A stretch of DNA of 64,000 nt from Vibrio sp. PID17_43. Its GTDB lineage: Bacteria > Pseudomonadota > Gammaproteobacteria > Enterobacterales > Vibrionaceae. This document shows, one piece after another, positions 7,874 to 16,956 of this stretch. Every line of letters starts with the position of its first letter. Position 1 is the first letter of the stretch. A model generated the notes under the pieces. The model saw nothing but the letters and a program-made list of their open reading frames with translations, was not told where the DNA came from and searched no databases. The stretch is from positions 124,001 through 188,000 of the forward strand of contig NZ_LIXM01000001.1 in assembly GCF_002608565.1 (NCBI RefSeq), given 5' to 3'. The translations under genes and the position numbers were made by a program.

Positions 7874-10800
7874 TGTTCAACCTCCAACTCTGGCAGTCCA
7901 TGCCCTTTGGTATTTTGGTATGCGAGGTTATACACCACCGGCACAACAAGCAGCGTGAATACTGTTGATGCCGATATACCAAAAATAATCGCCCAGGCCA
8001 GACCATTAAAAATAGGATCAAGAGTGATGACAATGTTCCCTAGTAATGTTGTTCCCGCCGTCAGAAGGATCGGTCGCATACGAACCACGCCAGATTCAAT
8101 CAACGCATCTTGCAATCCCATGCCTGCTGCCAAAGATTGTTGAATGAACTCGATCAAAACCAAGGAATTACGTACCACAATACCTGCTAGCGCAATCATG
8201 CCAATCATCGCGGTCGCGGTAAAAAGAACCGGATTTGGGTAAGTGCCAATGTCGCTGCTTAACGTGTTCAATAGCCAGAAGCCAGGCATAATACCGATCA
8301 CGGTAAGTGGAATAGCCAGCATGATAATACCTGATACCACCGGTAAACCGGTCTGAATTAGCATCACGACAAATACCCCTAAAAGTGCCGCTCCATAGGC
8401 GATGCCTAAATCTCGAAACACATCGACGGTAATTTTCCATTCACCTTCGCCGCTCCACACCACGTCTATATTGTCTGGAACATGCCAAGCCAAACCTGCG
8501 CCATTATTTAAGTATGTACGCTCCTCCCAAGGTTGTTGTGCTTCATTTGACTGGTGGCCATTTTTGTCTGCGATCACATCGGCAATAATCTCACCGGGAA
8601 CGCGGCCCACGACTTCTGCATAGACATAAACGACAGGGTTGAGGTTTTTATGGAGAATCGGTTTGTCTGCGGGTCGTTTAACAAATTGGCCCAGCTCTGA
8701 TAATTGAACCGTTGGCTGAGGCGCATCAACCACCGCGCCATTGTGCTCAGTTTTTGCAATGCCGGGTCTACCCCGTACGTAAAGCTGCTCTAATTTATTG
8801 AGATTGTCCCTATCCTCCCTGAGTAGCTGAACTTCAATAGGAAGCGGGTCGACTTCACGCGGAGCCGCAATGTAGCCAAGCACTTTTGCATTCGCCGCAG
8901 AGATCAGTGTCTTGTTGATGTCTGCAACTGAAATGCCAGACAGCGCCGCCTTTTCTTGGTCTACAATAAACTGCCAGGTTTCTAGGCTCCCTTGAATACT
9001 CGTGTCCACTTCGGTCACAAACGGTTCTTTGCTTAAGCGCTCTGCTACCTTTTCGGCTTGTCGCATCAATTGCTCGTAGGTCGTTGCATCATCACCATAA
9101 ACCTCAGCGGTAATCGTCGCGATCACTGGGGGACCCGGCGGAACTTCGACCAATTGGATATCCGCCTGATAGCGTTCAGCCATTTCCTCTAAGCCTGTTC
9201 TTAATCGGGTCACGATTTCATGTGATTGCATCGAACGACGATTTTTATCCGCCAATACGATTCGTAGCTCGCCTTGATAAGGTTCACTGCGCATAAAGTA
9301 ATGACGTACCATGCCATTAAAATCCATTGGTGACGCGATACCAGCAAACCCGGAAACACTGGTGACTTCTGGTACTGTCATCAAGTAATCGGTGAAGGTG
9401 GTCAATGCATTTGACGTATCAACAAAACTTGATGTTTCGGGCATGTTTAACACCAGTTGAAACTCATTCTTGTTGTCATAGGGTAAGAGTTTAAGGGGAA
9501 CCAAACGCAACATTGGCAGCATCGCGGCGACGACAAACAAAAATGCGACTACAGCAAGAAATACCCACGCTTTTCTACGGCTTTGCAACAGCGGGGTCAC
9601 TAGTGAACGATAAAGTCGATATATAGGTGAAGAGTAAAGCTGGTTACTTTCGCTTTCTTGCTGCCTCGACAAGATCTTTTTAGCCAACCAAGGCGTGATC
9701 ATAAACGCGACGACCGTACTGAACACAACACTGATTGGCACGTTAAAGGCAAGCGGTGCCATGTATGGCCCCATCATCCCAGTAATGAAAAACATCGGTG
9801 TGAACACAATAACAATTGCGACGGTCGACATCAGTAACGCACTGCGAATCTCTGTCATCGCCTGAACAATTGCGTCATTTCGAGTGATATTTTTTCGCCG
9901 TAAGAATCGCTCAATATTGTCGATACTGGCGATCGGATCATCGACGATTAAGCCTAATGCCAAAATCAGTGCAAACAGCGTTACGCGGTTGATTGAATAA
10001 CCAAACAGCAAATCCATCCCCAGCGCCGCACCGTAACTGATAGGAATTGCAATACCAACGACCAGCGCACTTCTCCAGTTCAAGAACAAACCAACAAAAA
10101 CCACAACGGTTAAAATTGCGATGCCGAGGCTTGATACTAAATTGGTCACTTTTTCGTTTGCTGTTTCACCATAATCACGGATAATTTCAACTTGTACTTG
10201 AGGAGGAAATTGGTCCGCTTTAAGTTGCTTCAGGCTGTCTCGTACCGATTGAGCCACATTGACCGCATTAGACCCTTTCTGCTTGGCGACCGATAGGAAT
10301 ACGGCAGGATAAGCCTTGTTATCACTCTTGCTTCGATACCAAGTGTCCGAAGTGGCTTCACTCGCACCATCATAGATATTTGCCACATCCTTCAGATACA
10401 CTGGTTTGCCATTCAACACAGCAATCACCAAATCACCGACCTCTTGAGCATTTTTTAAAAACTGCCCCGATTCCAGCGTGTAGTTACTTCCATCGATTTG
10501 AAGGTTTTTGCCTTGAACTTTGCTGTTACTCAACCGGATGGCTTGTTCAAGATCATCTATAGTGACATTGAAGTTCGCCATTGCGACGGAGTCTAGCTCG
10601 ATTTGAACCTTTCTCGGTTCTCCGCCAATAACCTCGACTTTGTTGGTGGCATCAAGAGATTTAATCCCTAAGGTTGCTTGGTCCGCAATTCGTCTGAGTT
10701 GATGCCGATTGAGAATAGAAGGATCGGTTGAATAAATCGCGGCAACGACGATAGGTACATCATCAATTTCAACGGGTTTGACTACCCAACTTGCCACTGT

Positions 10801-11178
10801 TGGAGGAACTTTATCTTGGTTGGAATAGAGTTTGTTGTAGAGTTTTACGAGTGCGTCTTCTCGGTTCTCTCCAACATAAAAGCGCACGATAACCTGAGCA
10901 AATCCCTCCATTGAAGAAGAATAAACATATTCCACGCCGTCTATTTGGCTAACTAGCTTTTCTAAAGGTTCGGTAATTTGGTTCTCAATTTGAGAAGCAC
11001 TAAGCCCAGGAGCCGAAATCAGAACATCGGCCATAGGGACGACAATCTGAGGGTCTTCTTCTTTTGGTGTTAACCACAATGAGGCAACACCAATGGAGAG
11101 CGCTAACAAAATCATAATCGGAGGGAAATAGCTGTTCATCACTGAGCGAACAAAACTTCGCTTTACTGTTTTGGGCAT
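7870..11178 (-). CDS. RND-superfamily efflux permease
   Basis: At 1102 residues this is a full-length RND pump: one N-terminal helix, a large periplasmic loop, six helices, a second loop, then five helices. The proton-relay acidic pair is present in TM4 (GLIVDDPIASIDN). The sequence looks like the drug/hydrophobic type rather than the metal-exporting type. It starts at an ATG with GGAGGG upstream, 30 bases after the second YeeE gene. That makes it part of the operon headed by the BigR-like regulator, an unusual placement. Substrate is unknown. Confidence 0.93.
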   Translation of the reverse strand: MPKTVKRSFVRSVMNSYFPPIMILLALSIGVASLWLTPKEEDPQIVVPMADVLISAPGLSASQIENQITEPLEKLVSQIDGVEYVYSSSMEGFAQVIVRFYVGENREDALVKLYNKLYSNQDKVPPTVASWVVKPVEIDDVPIVVAAIYSTDPSILNRHQLRRIADQATLGIKSLDATNKVEVIGGEPRKVQIELDSVAMANFNVTIDDLEQAIRLSNSKVQGKNLQIDGSNYTLESGQFLKNAQEVGDLVIAVLNGKPVYLKDVANIYDGASEATSDTWYRSKSDNKAYPAVFLSVAKQKGSNAVNVAQSVRDSLKQLKADQFPPQVQVEIIRDYGETANEKVTNLVSSLGIAILTVVVFVGLFLNWRSALVVGIAIPISYGAALGMDLLFGYSINRVTLFALILALGLIVDDPIASIDNIERFLRRKNITRNDAIVQAMTEIRSALLMSTVAIVIVFTPMFFITGMMGPYMAPLAFNVPISVVFSTVVAFMITPWLAKKILSRQQESESNQLYSSPIYRLYRSLVTPLLQSRRKAWVFLAVVAFLFVVAAMLPMLRLVPLKLLPYDNKNEFQLVLNMPETSSFVDTSNALTTFTDYLMTVPEVTSVSGFAGIASPMDFNGMVRHYFMRSEPYQGELRIVLADKNRRSMQSHEIVTRLRTGLEEMAERYQADIQLVEVPPGPPVIATITAEVYGDDATTYEQLMRQAEKVAERLSKEPFVTEVDTSIQGSLETWQFIVDQEKAALSGISVADINKTLISAANAKVLGYIAAPREVDPLPIEVQLLREDRDNLNKLEQLYVRGRPGIAKTEHNGAVVDAPQPTVQLSELGQFVKRPADKPILHKNLNPVVYVYAEVVGRVPGEIIADVIADKNGHQSNEAQQPWEERTYLNNGAGLAWHVPDNIDVVWSGEGEWKITVDVFRDLGIAYGAALLGVFVVMLIQTGLPVVSGIIMLAIPLTVIGIMPGFWLLNTLSSDIGTYPNPVLFTATAMIGMIALAGIVVRNSLVLIEFIQQSLAAGMGLQDALIESGVVRMRPILLTAGTTLLGNIVITLDPIFNGLAWAIIFGISASTVFTLLVVPVVYNLAYQNTKGHGLPELEVEQ

Positions 11179-11208
11179 CCTTTTCCCTCCAATTTGTGCT
11201 CTCTTCGT

Positions 11209-11667
11209 TTATATTTGCACGTCTTTCAGCTTATTACTGTTTAACTTATCGAGAGCAAATGTTGCACACATTGAACCGATTAACATGGCGGCGACAAAAA
11301 TCACAATACCGATATTGCCCATAGCGAGGCTCGCCACCGCTGGGCCCGGACATATGCCGACCAATCCCCAACCGATACCAAATATCGCGGCACCGGAAAT
11401 CAACCTTGCATCAATACTAATATTGGTAGGCGTACAAAACGCTTCACCAGTAACCGCCTGTTTTCTCGGTTTGATGATCAAAAAATAGCTTGGCATAAAC
11501 ACAGCAAGTGCGCCGCCCATCACAAAAGCTAAACTCGGATCCCATGTGCCTGCAATATCTAGAAATCCAATGACTTTATTGGGATCGATCATGCCAGAAA
11601 TCGCCATGCCAATACCAAATAGCACACCACTGAAGAGCGCGGATAAACGAAAAATAATCTTGTTCAT
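11209..11667 (-). CDS. YeeE/YedE-family membrane protein, C-terminal-type half
   Basis: A 152-residue membrane protein beginning MNKIIFRLSALFSGVLFGIG. GISGMIDPNKVIGFLDIAG and GLVGICPGPAV match the half that normally pairs with a [12 protein letters not shown] half in YeeE/YedE (PmpB-like) transporters, which import thiosulfate or other sulfur compounds. The open frame extends to 11802 but overlaps the upstream partner; the ATG at 11667 gives a normal protein. It starts 10 bases after the partner's stop, so the pair is probably made together. Confidence 0.88.
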   Translation of the reverse strand: MNKIIFRLSALFSGVLFGIGMAISGMIDPNKVIGFLDIAGTWDPSLAFVMGGALAVFMPSYFLIIKPRKQAVTGEAFCTPTNISIDARLISGAAIFGIGWGLVGICPGPAVASLAMGNIGIVIFVAAMLIGSMCATFALDKLNSNKLKDVQI

Positions 11668-11677
11668 GGGTTCTCTC

Positions 11678-12097
11678 TTAAACCAGGTGTAGTCGTACAA
11701 AGACGGTGAGTCCAGCCACCAACATAAAAACACATGTCGCAACAATTGAACGTTTAGATAAACGACCAATACCACAAATACCATGGCCACTGGTGCACCC
11801 ATTACCCAACTTAGTGCCGAATCCCACTAACAGTCCAGCTGCGATAATGAGGCCTGTCGATATTGTGGTGGTACTTGGGACAACGACACCAAGAAGTAAC
11901 ACGCTCACCAAACCACCACCGATCATGCCCGCGACAAACAGTAATCGCCACGAGTAATCCCCTTTCTTCGGTGTCATAATGCCACTCATGATTCCACTAA
12001 TGCCGGCAATTTTTCCGTTCATCAACAACAATATAGTGGCGGAGATACCCAATAAAATGCCACCAAAAAAAGATTCCCATGGAATAACGTCTAACAT
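11678..12097 (-). CDS. YeeE/YedE-family membrane protein, N-terminal-type half
   Basis: A small polytopic membrane protein of 139 residues from the ATG at 12097, which follows GAGG at good spacing; a TTG four codons earlier is less likely. It contains [21 protein letters not shown], the conserved cysteine-bearing signature of sulfur-compound transporters of this family. Its partner half follows directly. With a BigR-like regulator 18 bases upstream, the likely role is moving a reduced sulfur species across the inner membrane. Confidence 0.88.
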   Translation of the reverse strand: MLDVIPWESFFGGILLGISATILLLMNGKIAGISGIMSGIMTPKKGDYSWRLLFVAGMIGGGLVSVLLLGVVVPSTTTISTGLIIAAGLLVGFGTKLGNGCTSGHGICGIGRLSKRSIVATCVFMLVAGLTVFVRLHLV

Positions 12098-12115
12098 TAT
12101 TAACCTCAATACTTC

Positions 12116-12424
12116 CTAGTTACAAAATACACTGTGTAGCGCTTTGATTAATGACTCAACTCTCGGTTCAGACAATGAGTAAAAGACCTGTTGTGATGAT
12201 TTACGCGCACTGATTAAGTTGTGCTTTCTCAGTACGCTCAGATGCTGTGAAAAGGCTGACTGACTCAAGCAAGAACTTTTTTGTAGCTCGCCTACGCCGA
12301 CTTCACCTTGAGTAAGCTGACACAGCACCATCAATCGCTCTGGGTGTGCCATCACTTTAAGAAGATCCGCTGCTTCTATCGCGCTGCCTTTCATTTTCGC
12401 TACGTCTGTTTCTGTATAGCTCAT
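12116..12424 (-). CDS. ArsR-family repressor of the BigR/HlyU type
   Basis: A 102-residue winged-helix protein with HTH around LSQSAFSQHLSVLRKHNL. It has cysteines at 35, 52 and 101. The 35/101 pair has the spacing of the cysteine pair in HlyU and in the persulfide sensors BigR/SqrR, where a disulfide or polysulfide bridge releases DNA. It is the first gene of a leftward five-gene operon and is divergent from the persulfide reductase operon, with palindromes in between. Known family plus context argue for reactive-sulfur sensing; this is inferred. Confidence 0.88.
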   Translation of the reverse strand: MSYTETDVAKMKGSAIEAADLLKVMAHPERLMVLCQLTQGEVGVGELQKSSCLSQSAFSQHLSVLRKHNLISARKSSQQVFYSLSEPRVESLIKALHSVFCN

Positions 12425-12459
12425 GATTCACCTCAACATTAAAAGCTACATTAGATATT

Positions 12460-12479
12460 ACTAAATCAACATATTTAGT
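12460..12479. promoter_or_regulatory. Palindrome ACTAAAT-N6-ATTTAGT (probable operator)
   Basis: A 7-bp perfect inverted repeat lies 36 bases upstream of the BigR-like start. It is one of three AT-rich palindromes in the divergent promoter region, the sort of target ArsR-family repressors use. Confidence 0.55.
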
Positions 12480-12482
12480 CAA

Positions 12483-12495
12483 CCCTAATTTAGGG
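12483..12495. promoter_or_regulatory. Palindrome CCCTAA-T-TTAGGG
   Basis: A perfect 6-bp inverted repeat around one base, midway between the divergent genes. The CTAA/TTAG core is shared with the neighbouring palindromes. Confidence 0.45.
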
Positions 12496-12529
12496 ATGGT
12501 GAATTTAGACAAATAAACATTAGACACAT

Positions 12530-12539
12530 CTAATATTAG
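12530..12539. promoter_or_regulatory. Palindrome CTAATATTAG (probable operator)
   Basis: A perfect 10-bp palindrome on the side of the DUF2892/persulfide-reductase operon. A related TTAG...CTAA element at 12451-12463 faces the other gene. Paired sites would let one repressor control both directions. Confidence 0.5.
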
Positions 12540-12602
12540 TAGTTATAGTGGTGAACATACGAGAGTAAGGTGCTCACTCAAAGCGTACCAAGGAGAACAG
12601 TT

Positions 12603-12788
12603 ATGACATTAGACAATGCAGTAAGAGTATTTGCAGGTATCATGATTTTGCTTTCGGTCTTATTAACCGTGTTCGTCCATAGCAACTTCATTTGGTTTAC
12701 GGTCTTCATTGGCATCAATCTCATTCAAAGTGCGTACACTGGTATTTGCCCTGCCGCTTATTTTTTAAAGAAATTTGGTTTTAAATAA
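12603..12788 (+). CDS. DUF2892 (YgaP-like) inner-membrane protein
   Basis: A 61-residue protein with two membrane helices and the conserved NLIQSAYTGICPAAYFLKKFG ending, typical of DUF2892. In E. coli YgaP this domain is fused to a rhodanese. Here it stands alone, upstream of a reductase that carries its own rhodanese domain. The ATG at 12603 is preceded by AGGAGAA. It is probably cotranscribed with the next gene, with an imperfect hairpin between them. Confidence 0.85.
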   Translation: MTLDNAVRVFAGIMILLSVLLTVFVHSNFIWFTVFIGINLIQSAYTGICPAAYFLKKFGFK

Positions 12789-12797
12789 ACAAGGAAA

Positions 12798-12836
12798 TTG
12801 ACCTATTCGGCTAGCTAACGGCGCCAATAGGGTCAA
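12798..12836 (+). other. Intercistronic hairpin
   Basis: TTGACCTATT pairs with AATAGGGTCAA apart from one bulged base, enclosing a GC-rich loop. There is no U-tract, so it looks like an RNA stability or processing element between the DUF2892 gene and the reductase, not a terminator. Confidence 0.4.
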
Positions 12837-12858
12837 CATCTCGAATGTGGAGAATAAA

Positions 12859-14562
12859 ATGACTAAGATCTTAATCATTGGTGGTGTCGCTGGTGGTGCA
12901 TCCGCTGCTGCACGTGCTCGCCGCTTAAGCGAAGACGCTGAAATCATTATGTTTGAGCGCGGTCCATTTGTTTCATTTGCTAACTGTGGTTTGCCTTACC
13001 ATATTGGTGGCGATATTAAAGAGCGAAGCAAGCTACTTCTTCAAACACCAGAAAGCTTTTTAGCTCGTTTTAATGTTGATGTTCGAGTCATGAATGAAGT
13101 TGTATCCATTAACCGTCATGACAAAACTGTAACGGTTAAAAACCTACTCGACGGTTCTGAGTACGAAGAAGCTTACGATTTTCTTCTACTGAGTCCAGGT
13201 GCGGGCCCCATTGTTCCTCCGATTCCTGGCATTGATAACCCATTAACCCACTCTTTGCGCAATATTCCTGATATGGATCGCATCATCCAAACTGTTCAGA
13301 TGAACAAAGTGGAGCGTGCGACTGTCGTTGGTGGTGGTTTTATCGGCCTAGAGATGATGGAAGCGTTCCACCAGCTTGGCATCAAAACCACACTTGTCGA
13401 AATGGCCGATCAGGTGATGACACCTGTCGACCGTGAAATGGCAGGTTTCGCGCATGCCGAAATTCGTCAAAAGGGCATTGACCTGCAACTTGGTGTCGCT
13501 CTCGAAGCGGTTGAATTTATCCCGAACAAACACGTGGCAAACGTTGAAGCAGGTGAAAGTGAAGCCCACCAGCATATTGATGGGAAATTAAAACTCAAGC
13601 TTAATAATGGCAAAGAGCTAACAACGGATATCTTGATCATGGCGATTGGTGTCCGCCCTGAAACCAAATTAGCGCAAGCGGCAGGTCTTAAAATTGGTGC
13701 TCTCGGCGGGATTTTCACCAACGAATACATGCAAACCAGCGATCCATATATTTACGCTGTTGGTGATGCTGTTGAGGAAAAAGACTTTGTTACAGGCGAA
13801 CAAACACTTGTTCCATTAGCAGGTCCTGCTAACCGTCAAGGTCGCATGGCGGCAGACAACATGCTAGGTCGTCAAGAAACTTACCAAGGTACGCAAGGTA
13901 CAGCTATCTGTAAGATCTTTGATTTAGCCGTAGCATCGACAGGTAAAAATGAGAAACAATTAAAACGTGACAACATCATTTATGAAAAAGTCTATGTACA
14001 CACTGCAAGCCACGCGAGCTACTACCCTGGTGCAGAAATTGTTTCATTCAAAATGCTGTTTGACCCAACAACGGGCAAAATCCTTGGTGCACAAGCCGTT
14101 GGTAAAGATGGTGTCGACAAACGTATTGACATAATGGCGGTGGCTCAACGTGCAGGAATGACAGTAGAACAACTTCAGCACCTTGAACTGACTTATGCGC
14201 CACCGTATGGCAGTGCTAAAGACGTAATTAACCAAGCAGCCTTTGTCGCAAACAACATCATCAAAGGCGACGCTACCGCGATTCATTTTGATGAAATTGA
14301 TAGCCTAACAAGCGATCAGGTGCTACTTGATGTGCGTAATCCGGGTGAGCTGGAATCGGTAGGCTTTATTGAAGGCGCGCTCAACATTCCTGTCGATCAA
14401 CTCCGTCAACGTATGGATGAATTGCCTAAAGACAAAGAGATTGTCATTTACTGCCAGGTTGGGTTACGCGGTAACGTGGCATATCGCCAACTGGTTAACT
14501 CTGGCTTTAAAGCACGTAATTTGCTTGGAGGTTATCGAACTTACAAGTTTGCAAAAGCGTAA
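12859..14562 (+). CDS. NAD(P)H-dependent persulfide / CoA-disulfide reductase with rhodanese domain
   Basis: A 567-residue flavoprotein. An FAD motif (GGVAGGASAAARARR) is at the N-terminus, the redox cysteine is C43 in FANCGLPY, an NAD-binding motif (VVGGGFIGLEM) lies near residue 155, and a dimerisation domain follows. A C-terminal rhodanese domain has its active cysteine at about C532 (CQVGLRG). This is the layout of Shewanella Npsr, which reduces persulfides and polysulfide to sulfide. The ATG at 12859 follows GGAG by six bases; the GTG at 12847 overlaps that site. Terminator at 14583. Confidence 0.93.
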   Translation: MTKILIIGGVAGGASAAARARRLSEDAEIIMFERGPFVSFANCGLPYHIGGDIKERSKLLLQTPESFLARFNVDVRVMNEVVSINRHDKTVTVKNLLDGSEYEEAYDFLLLSPGAGPIVPPIPGIDNPLTHSLRNIPDMDRIIQTVQMNKVERATVVGGGFIGLEMMEAFHQLGIKTTLVEMADQVMTPVDREMAGFAHAEIRQKGIDLQLGVALEAVEFIPNKHVANVEAGESEAHQHIDGKLKLKLNNGKELTTDILIMAIGVRPETKLAQAAGLKIGALGGIFTNEYMQTSDPYIYAVGDAVEEKDFVTGEQTLVPLAGPANRQGRMAADNMLGRQETYQGTQGTAICKIFDLAVASTGKNEKQLKRDNIIYEKVYVHTASHASYYPGAEIVSFKMLFDPTTGKILGAQAVGKDGVDKRIDIMAVAQRAGMTVEQLQHLELTYAPPYGSAKDVINQAAFVANNIIKGDATAIHFDEIDSLTSDQVLLDVRNPGELESVGFIEGALNIPVDQLRQRMDELPKDKEIVIYCQVGLRGNVAYRQLVNSGFKARNLLGGYRTYKFAKA

Positions 14563-14582
14563 TTGCTAAAGTTAAGAATAAC

Positions 14583-14610
14583 AAAGGGGGATTCAATGCC
14601 CCTTTTCTTT
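14583..14610 (+). terminator. Rho-independent terminator after persulfide reductase
   Basis: AAAGGGG pairs with CCCCTTT around a 9-base loop, followed by TTCTTTT. It lies between convergent genes. Confidence 0.8.
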
Positions 14611-14828
14611 TATTCCTCAGATTCAACCAAAGCAATAATCTTGTTTGCTTTTTCAAAGTAGTCGAGTTGATGAGTTTTAATCCACCAAGTCGCCGCGTCC
14701 ATCAATAGCGCCGGGTTATCATTCTTGTTGGCGAAGAAAAAGTAAAATGATACGCCTATATTCTCGCCTTTCTGTTCAATCTTCTTCCTACACTCCTTGA
14801 TGATTTTGTTTTTCAACTCAATGTTCAT
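14610..14828 (-). CDS. Small conserved hypothetical protein (DUF6500-like)
   Basis: A 72-residue soluble protein from the ATG at 14828 (MNIELKNKIIKECRKKIEQ). It carries a conserved-looking core FANKNDNPALLMDAATWWI and an acidic tail. I recall similar proteins filed as DUF6500; this is from memory. The open frame extends 13 codons upstream, but that part is not protein-like. Function unknown. Confidence 0.65.
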   Translation of the reverse strand: MNIELKNKIIKECRKKIEQKGENIGVSFYFFFANKNDNPALLMDAATWWIKTHQLDYFEKANKIIALVESEE

Positions 14829-14914
14829 TATCTTACTTGTTGTAAAATTAACCAAAAACACAAGCACTGTATTAATATACAGGCATTATTGGTAAGGCAA
14901 ATAAACATAATCAT

Positions 14915-16141
14915 CTAGATGAATATTCGTGCGCGAAGCCCTAATACCCAAGTACTGCCTTTATTGGAGAATGCCGGGTCTTTAATGTACTGAATATCCG
15001 GAGTGATCTGAATATAGTCATTCAACTGCATGATGTAATAAAGTTCAGCTGTAAACTGTTCAGAGTCCCCAACGCCATAGGCTTGTTCTAGGTTGTCGTT
15101 TACATGACTCCAGTTCACCGCAAAACCTAGGTTATTGGTCGGTTTCCCCAATCCAAAGTAACCAACGCCAACCGTTAGAGAACGATCATAAAGTGCCACA
15201 TCACCTTCTGAGAAACCACCACGAACGAATGGCATCAATTGCTCTGTCGCAAAATAACTTGCTGAGAAATTAATCCCTTGTCCGCTTTCTTGGTTGGTTA
15301 AGTTGTGTTGAGTTCCACCGTCAAGGTGCCATGCGGTAATATGCACATTGTCGGTATAAATCTGTTCCTGTGATGCCGCCCAACCAAGCTCAAAAGAAGT
15401 AAATAGATTATGATCATTAAACAAAGTATCAAAACCATCAAATGGCTTATCAGAGCGTCCCTTACCATCGGCGACACCCGCAATCATGTAGATGTTGTCC
15501 GTTAGCATATGGCCAACAGCCAATCCTAAAATACCATCATCCGGCAAACCAATGGCTCCACCACCCGTACTGAATACCAAATTTGTAAACCCCGTCCAAG
15601 GGCTTGCTAGTGCATAAGCATCAACATAATCTGATGTATCTAAAAAACCAGCAATAAACGTTGTCTCACCACCGTTGAGGCTCTGCTTCCAATACAAGTT
15701 AGTTAAACGCATGCCTTGATCACTGTACGCCGAACCAATCATACCGGCGTAACCTAAGCCATCACCAATAAAAGCAAACTCTTTTGGCGCTAACTCACTG
15801 TATGAATGACGATGTTCAACTTTCCATACTAATCCCCCTATATTACCCGACTGCAAACCAACCAAGTTCCAAGTACCGTAAAATCGAGCAACTCCAGAAC
15901 TGGCCGAGTCGTCTCCTCCTGTCACAGGATCTGTGGCAGATAAACCTAATGCTTGATAATCTAAGCCAAAAGTAAGGTTATGATTTTGTTCCAATGCCTC
16001 TCGCCAGTTTTGTTTTTTATGTTTTGTCTCTGCCAAAGTATTACCAACCGTATTGGGACTACCAAAATTGGCTGCATACAAAGAAGACGATGCGACAACG
16101 GACAGCGCAAGTAAACTAAGCCTAGGGATTGATGCGTTCAT
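14915..16141 (-). CDS. OprB-family carbohydrate-type porin
   Basis: A 408-residue outer-membrane beta-barrel protein. A signal peptide ends near SSSLYA|ANFG. The rest shows alternating amphipathic strands, an LDYQALGL segment and a closing WVLGLRARIFI with terminal hydrophobic-aromatic pattern. The family forms substrate-selective channels, often for sugars. GAGG seven bases before ATG supports the start. It is downstream of a DUF3299 protein and an amidohydrolase on the same strand, so uptake and hydrolysis of one substrate is possible, but unproven. Confidence 0.8.
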   Translation of the reverse strand: MNASIPRLSLLALSVVASSSLYAANFGSPNTVGNTLAETKHKKQNWREALEQNHNLTFGLDYQALGLSATDPVTGGDDSASSGVARFYGTWNLVGLQSGNIGGLVWKVEHRHSYSELAPKEFAFIGDGLGYAGMIGSAYSDQGMRLTNLYWKQSLNGGETTFIAGFLDTSDYVDAYALASPWTGFTNLVFSTGGGAIGLPDDGILGLAVGHMLTDNIYMIAGVADGKGRSDKPFDGFDTLFNDHNLFTSFELGWAASQEQIYTDNVHITAWHLDGGTQHNLTNQESGQGINFSASYFATEQLMPFVRGGFSEGDVALYDRSLTVGVGYFGLGKPTNNLGFAVNWSHVNDNLEQAYGVGDSEQFTAELYYIMQLNDYIQITPDIQYIKDPAFSNKGSTWVLGLRARIFI

Positions 16142-16259
16142 TAAATGGCCTCATTAAGTTGATAGGTAACAATCTTAACGATTCACGAAGCTGATAATTG
16201 CCATTAAGCAACAATTGCACATTTCTATCATTTTAACTGTCATGAATTGATTAAGCGGA

Positions 16260-16889
16260 TTACTGATAAGCTCGAATAGAATCGGCATCCATTTGGTATA
16301 CCGTCTCAACATCCATAGCCCCGTCGACGTAGGTAACGTCGGCTTTCACTTTTTCAATTTCAAATTCGCCTTTCACCCAAACAGGCTCATATAGAGACGT
16401 GAGCTTCAAGCCTTTCGGGTAGCTGACTAACACTATTTGATTGGCAGGTGGCGGTGGCGTATGGACACAAGCCCCGGAGGTAGGGACAAGAAAGAATTTT
16501 GTGACAATGTCACCATTAAATTCTACGGGCGTAATAAAGCCAGGAATTTCATAACTTTCGGCAGTGAGATCGGTATTAGGTTGTGTCGCAATCTTGCGGC
16601 GATAATCGGTGATCTCTTGCCTTTTCGAAAACAGCCAATCAACATCAACCCCTTCTTCACGAAGTTTTGCTTCAATCTCTTTTTTCGTTTGAAGCTGCGA
16701 TTCATTCAACGCTTTGGATTGACGATACTTGGCGAGTGTACCTAACTCAAATAATTGCTCATCACTTAACGCAAGAAACGGGTCTTCAATTGGTGGGATC
16801 GCTGGGCGTAATTGTTCCCAGCTGATTTGCTCTGCCACTGCAGTCGATGAGGCTGCGAATAACAGACCTGCTAATACATACTTCTTCAT
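16260..16889 (-). CDS. DUF3299 secreted protein
   Basis: A 209-residue exported protein with a signal peptide (KYVLAGLLFAASSTAVAEQ). DUF3299 is marked by IPGFITPVEF and SGACVHTPPPPANQIV. Exact function is unknown; homologs are often found near membrane transport genes. It precedes the porin and follows the amidohydrolase by 67 bases, all leftward. Confidence 0.85.
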   Translation of the reverse strand: MKKYVLAGLLFAASSTAVAEQISWEQLRPAIPPIEDPFLALSDEQLFELGTLAKYRQSKALNESQLQTKKEIEAKLREEGVDVDWLFSKRQEITDYRRKIATQPNTDLTAESYEIPGFITPVEFNGDIVTKFFLVPTSGACVHTPPPPANQIVLVSYPKGLKLTSLYEPVWVKGEFEIEKVKADVTYVDGAMDVETVYQMDADSIRAYQ

Positions 16890-16956
16890 ACTTTACCCAA
16901 ATACTAAACAATGAAAATTTAAAAGTTGGGAGAGCTTTTTGGCCCCCCATTATTTA

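Noticed and set aside
11209..11802. 197-residue version of the second YeeE half
   Set aside because: The first 45 residues overlap the upstream gene in another frame and are not family-like; start moved to 11667.
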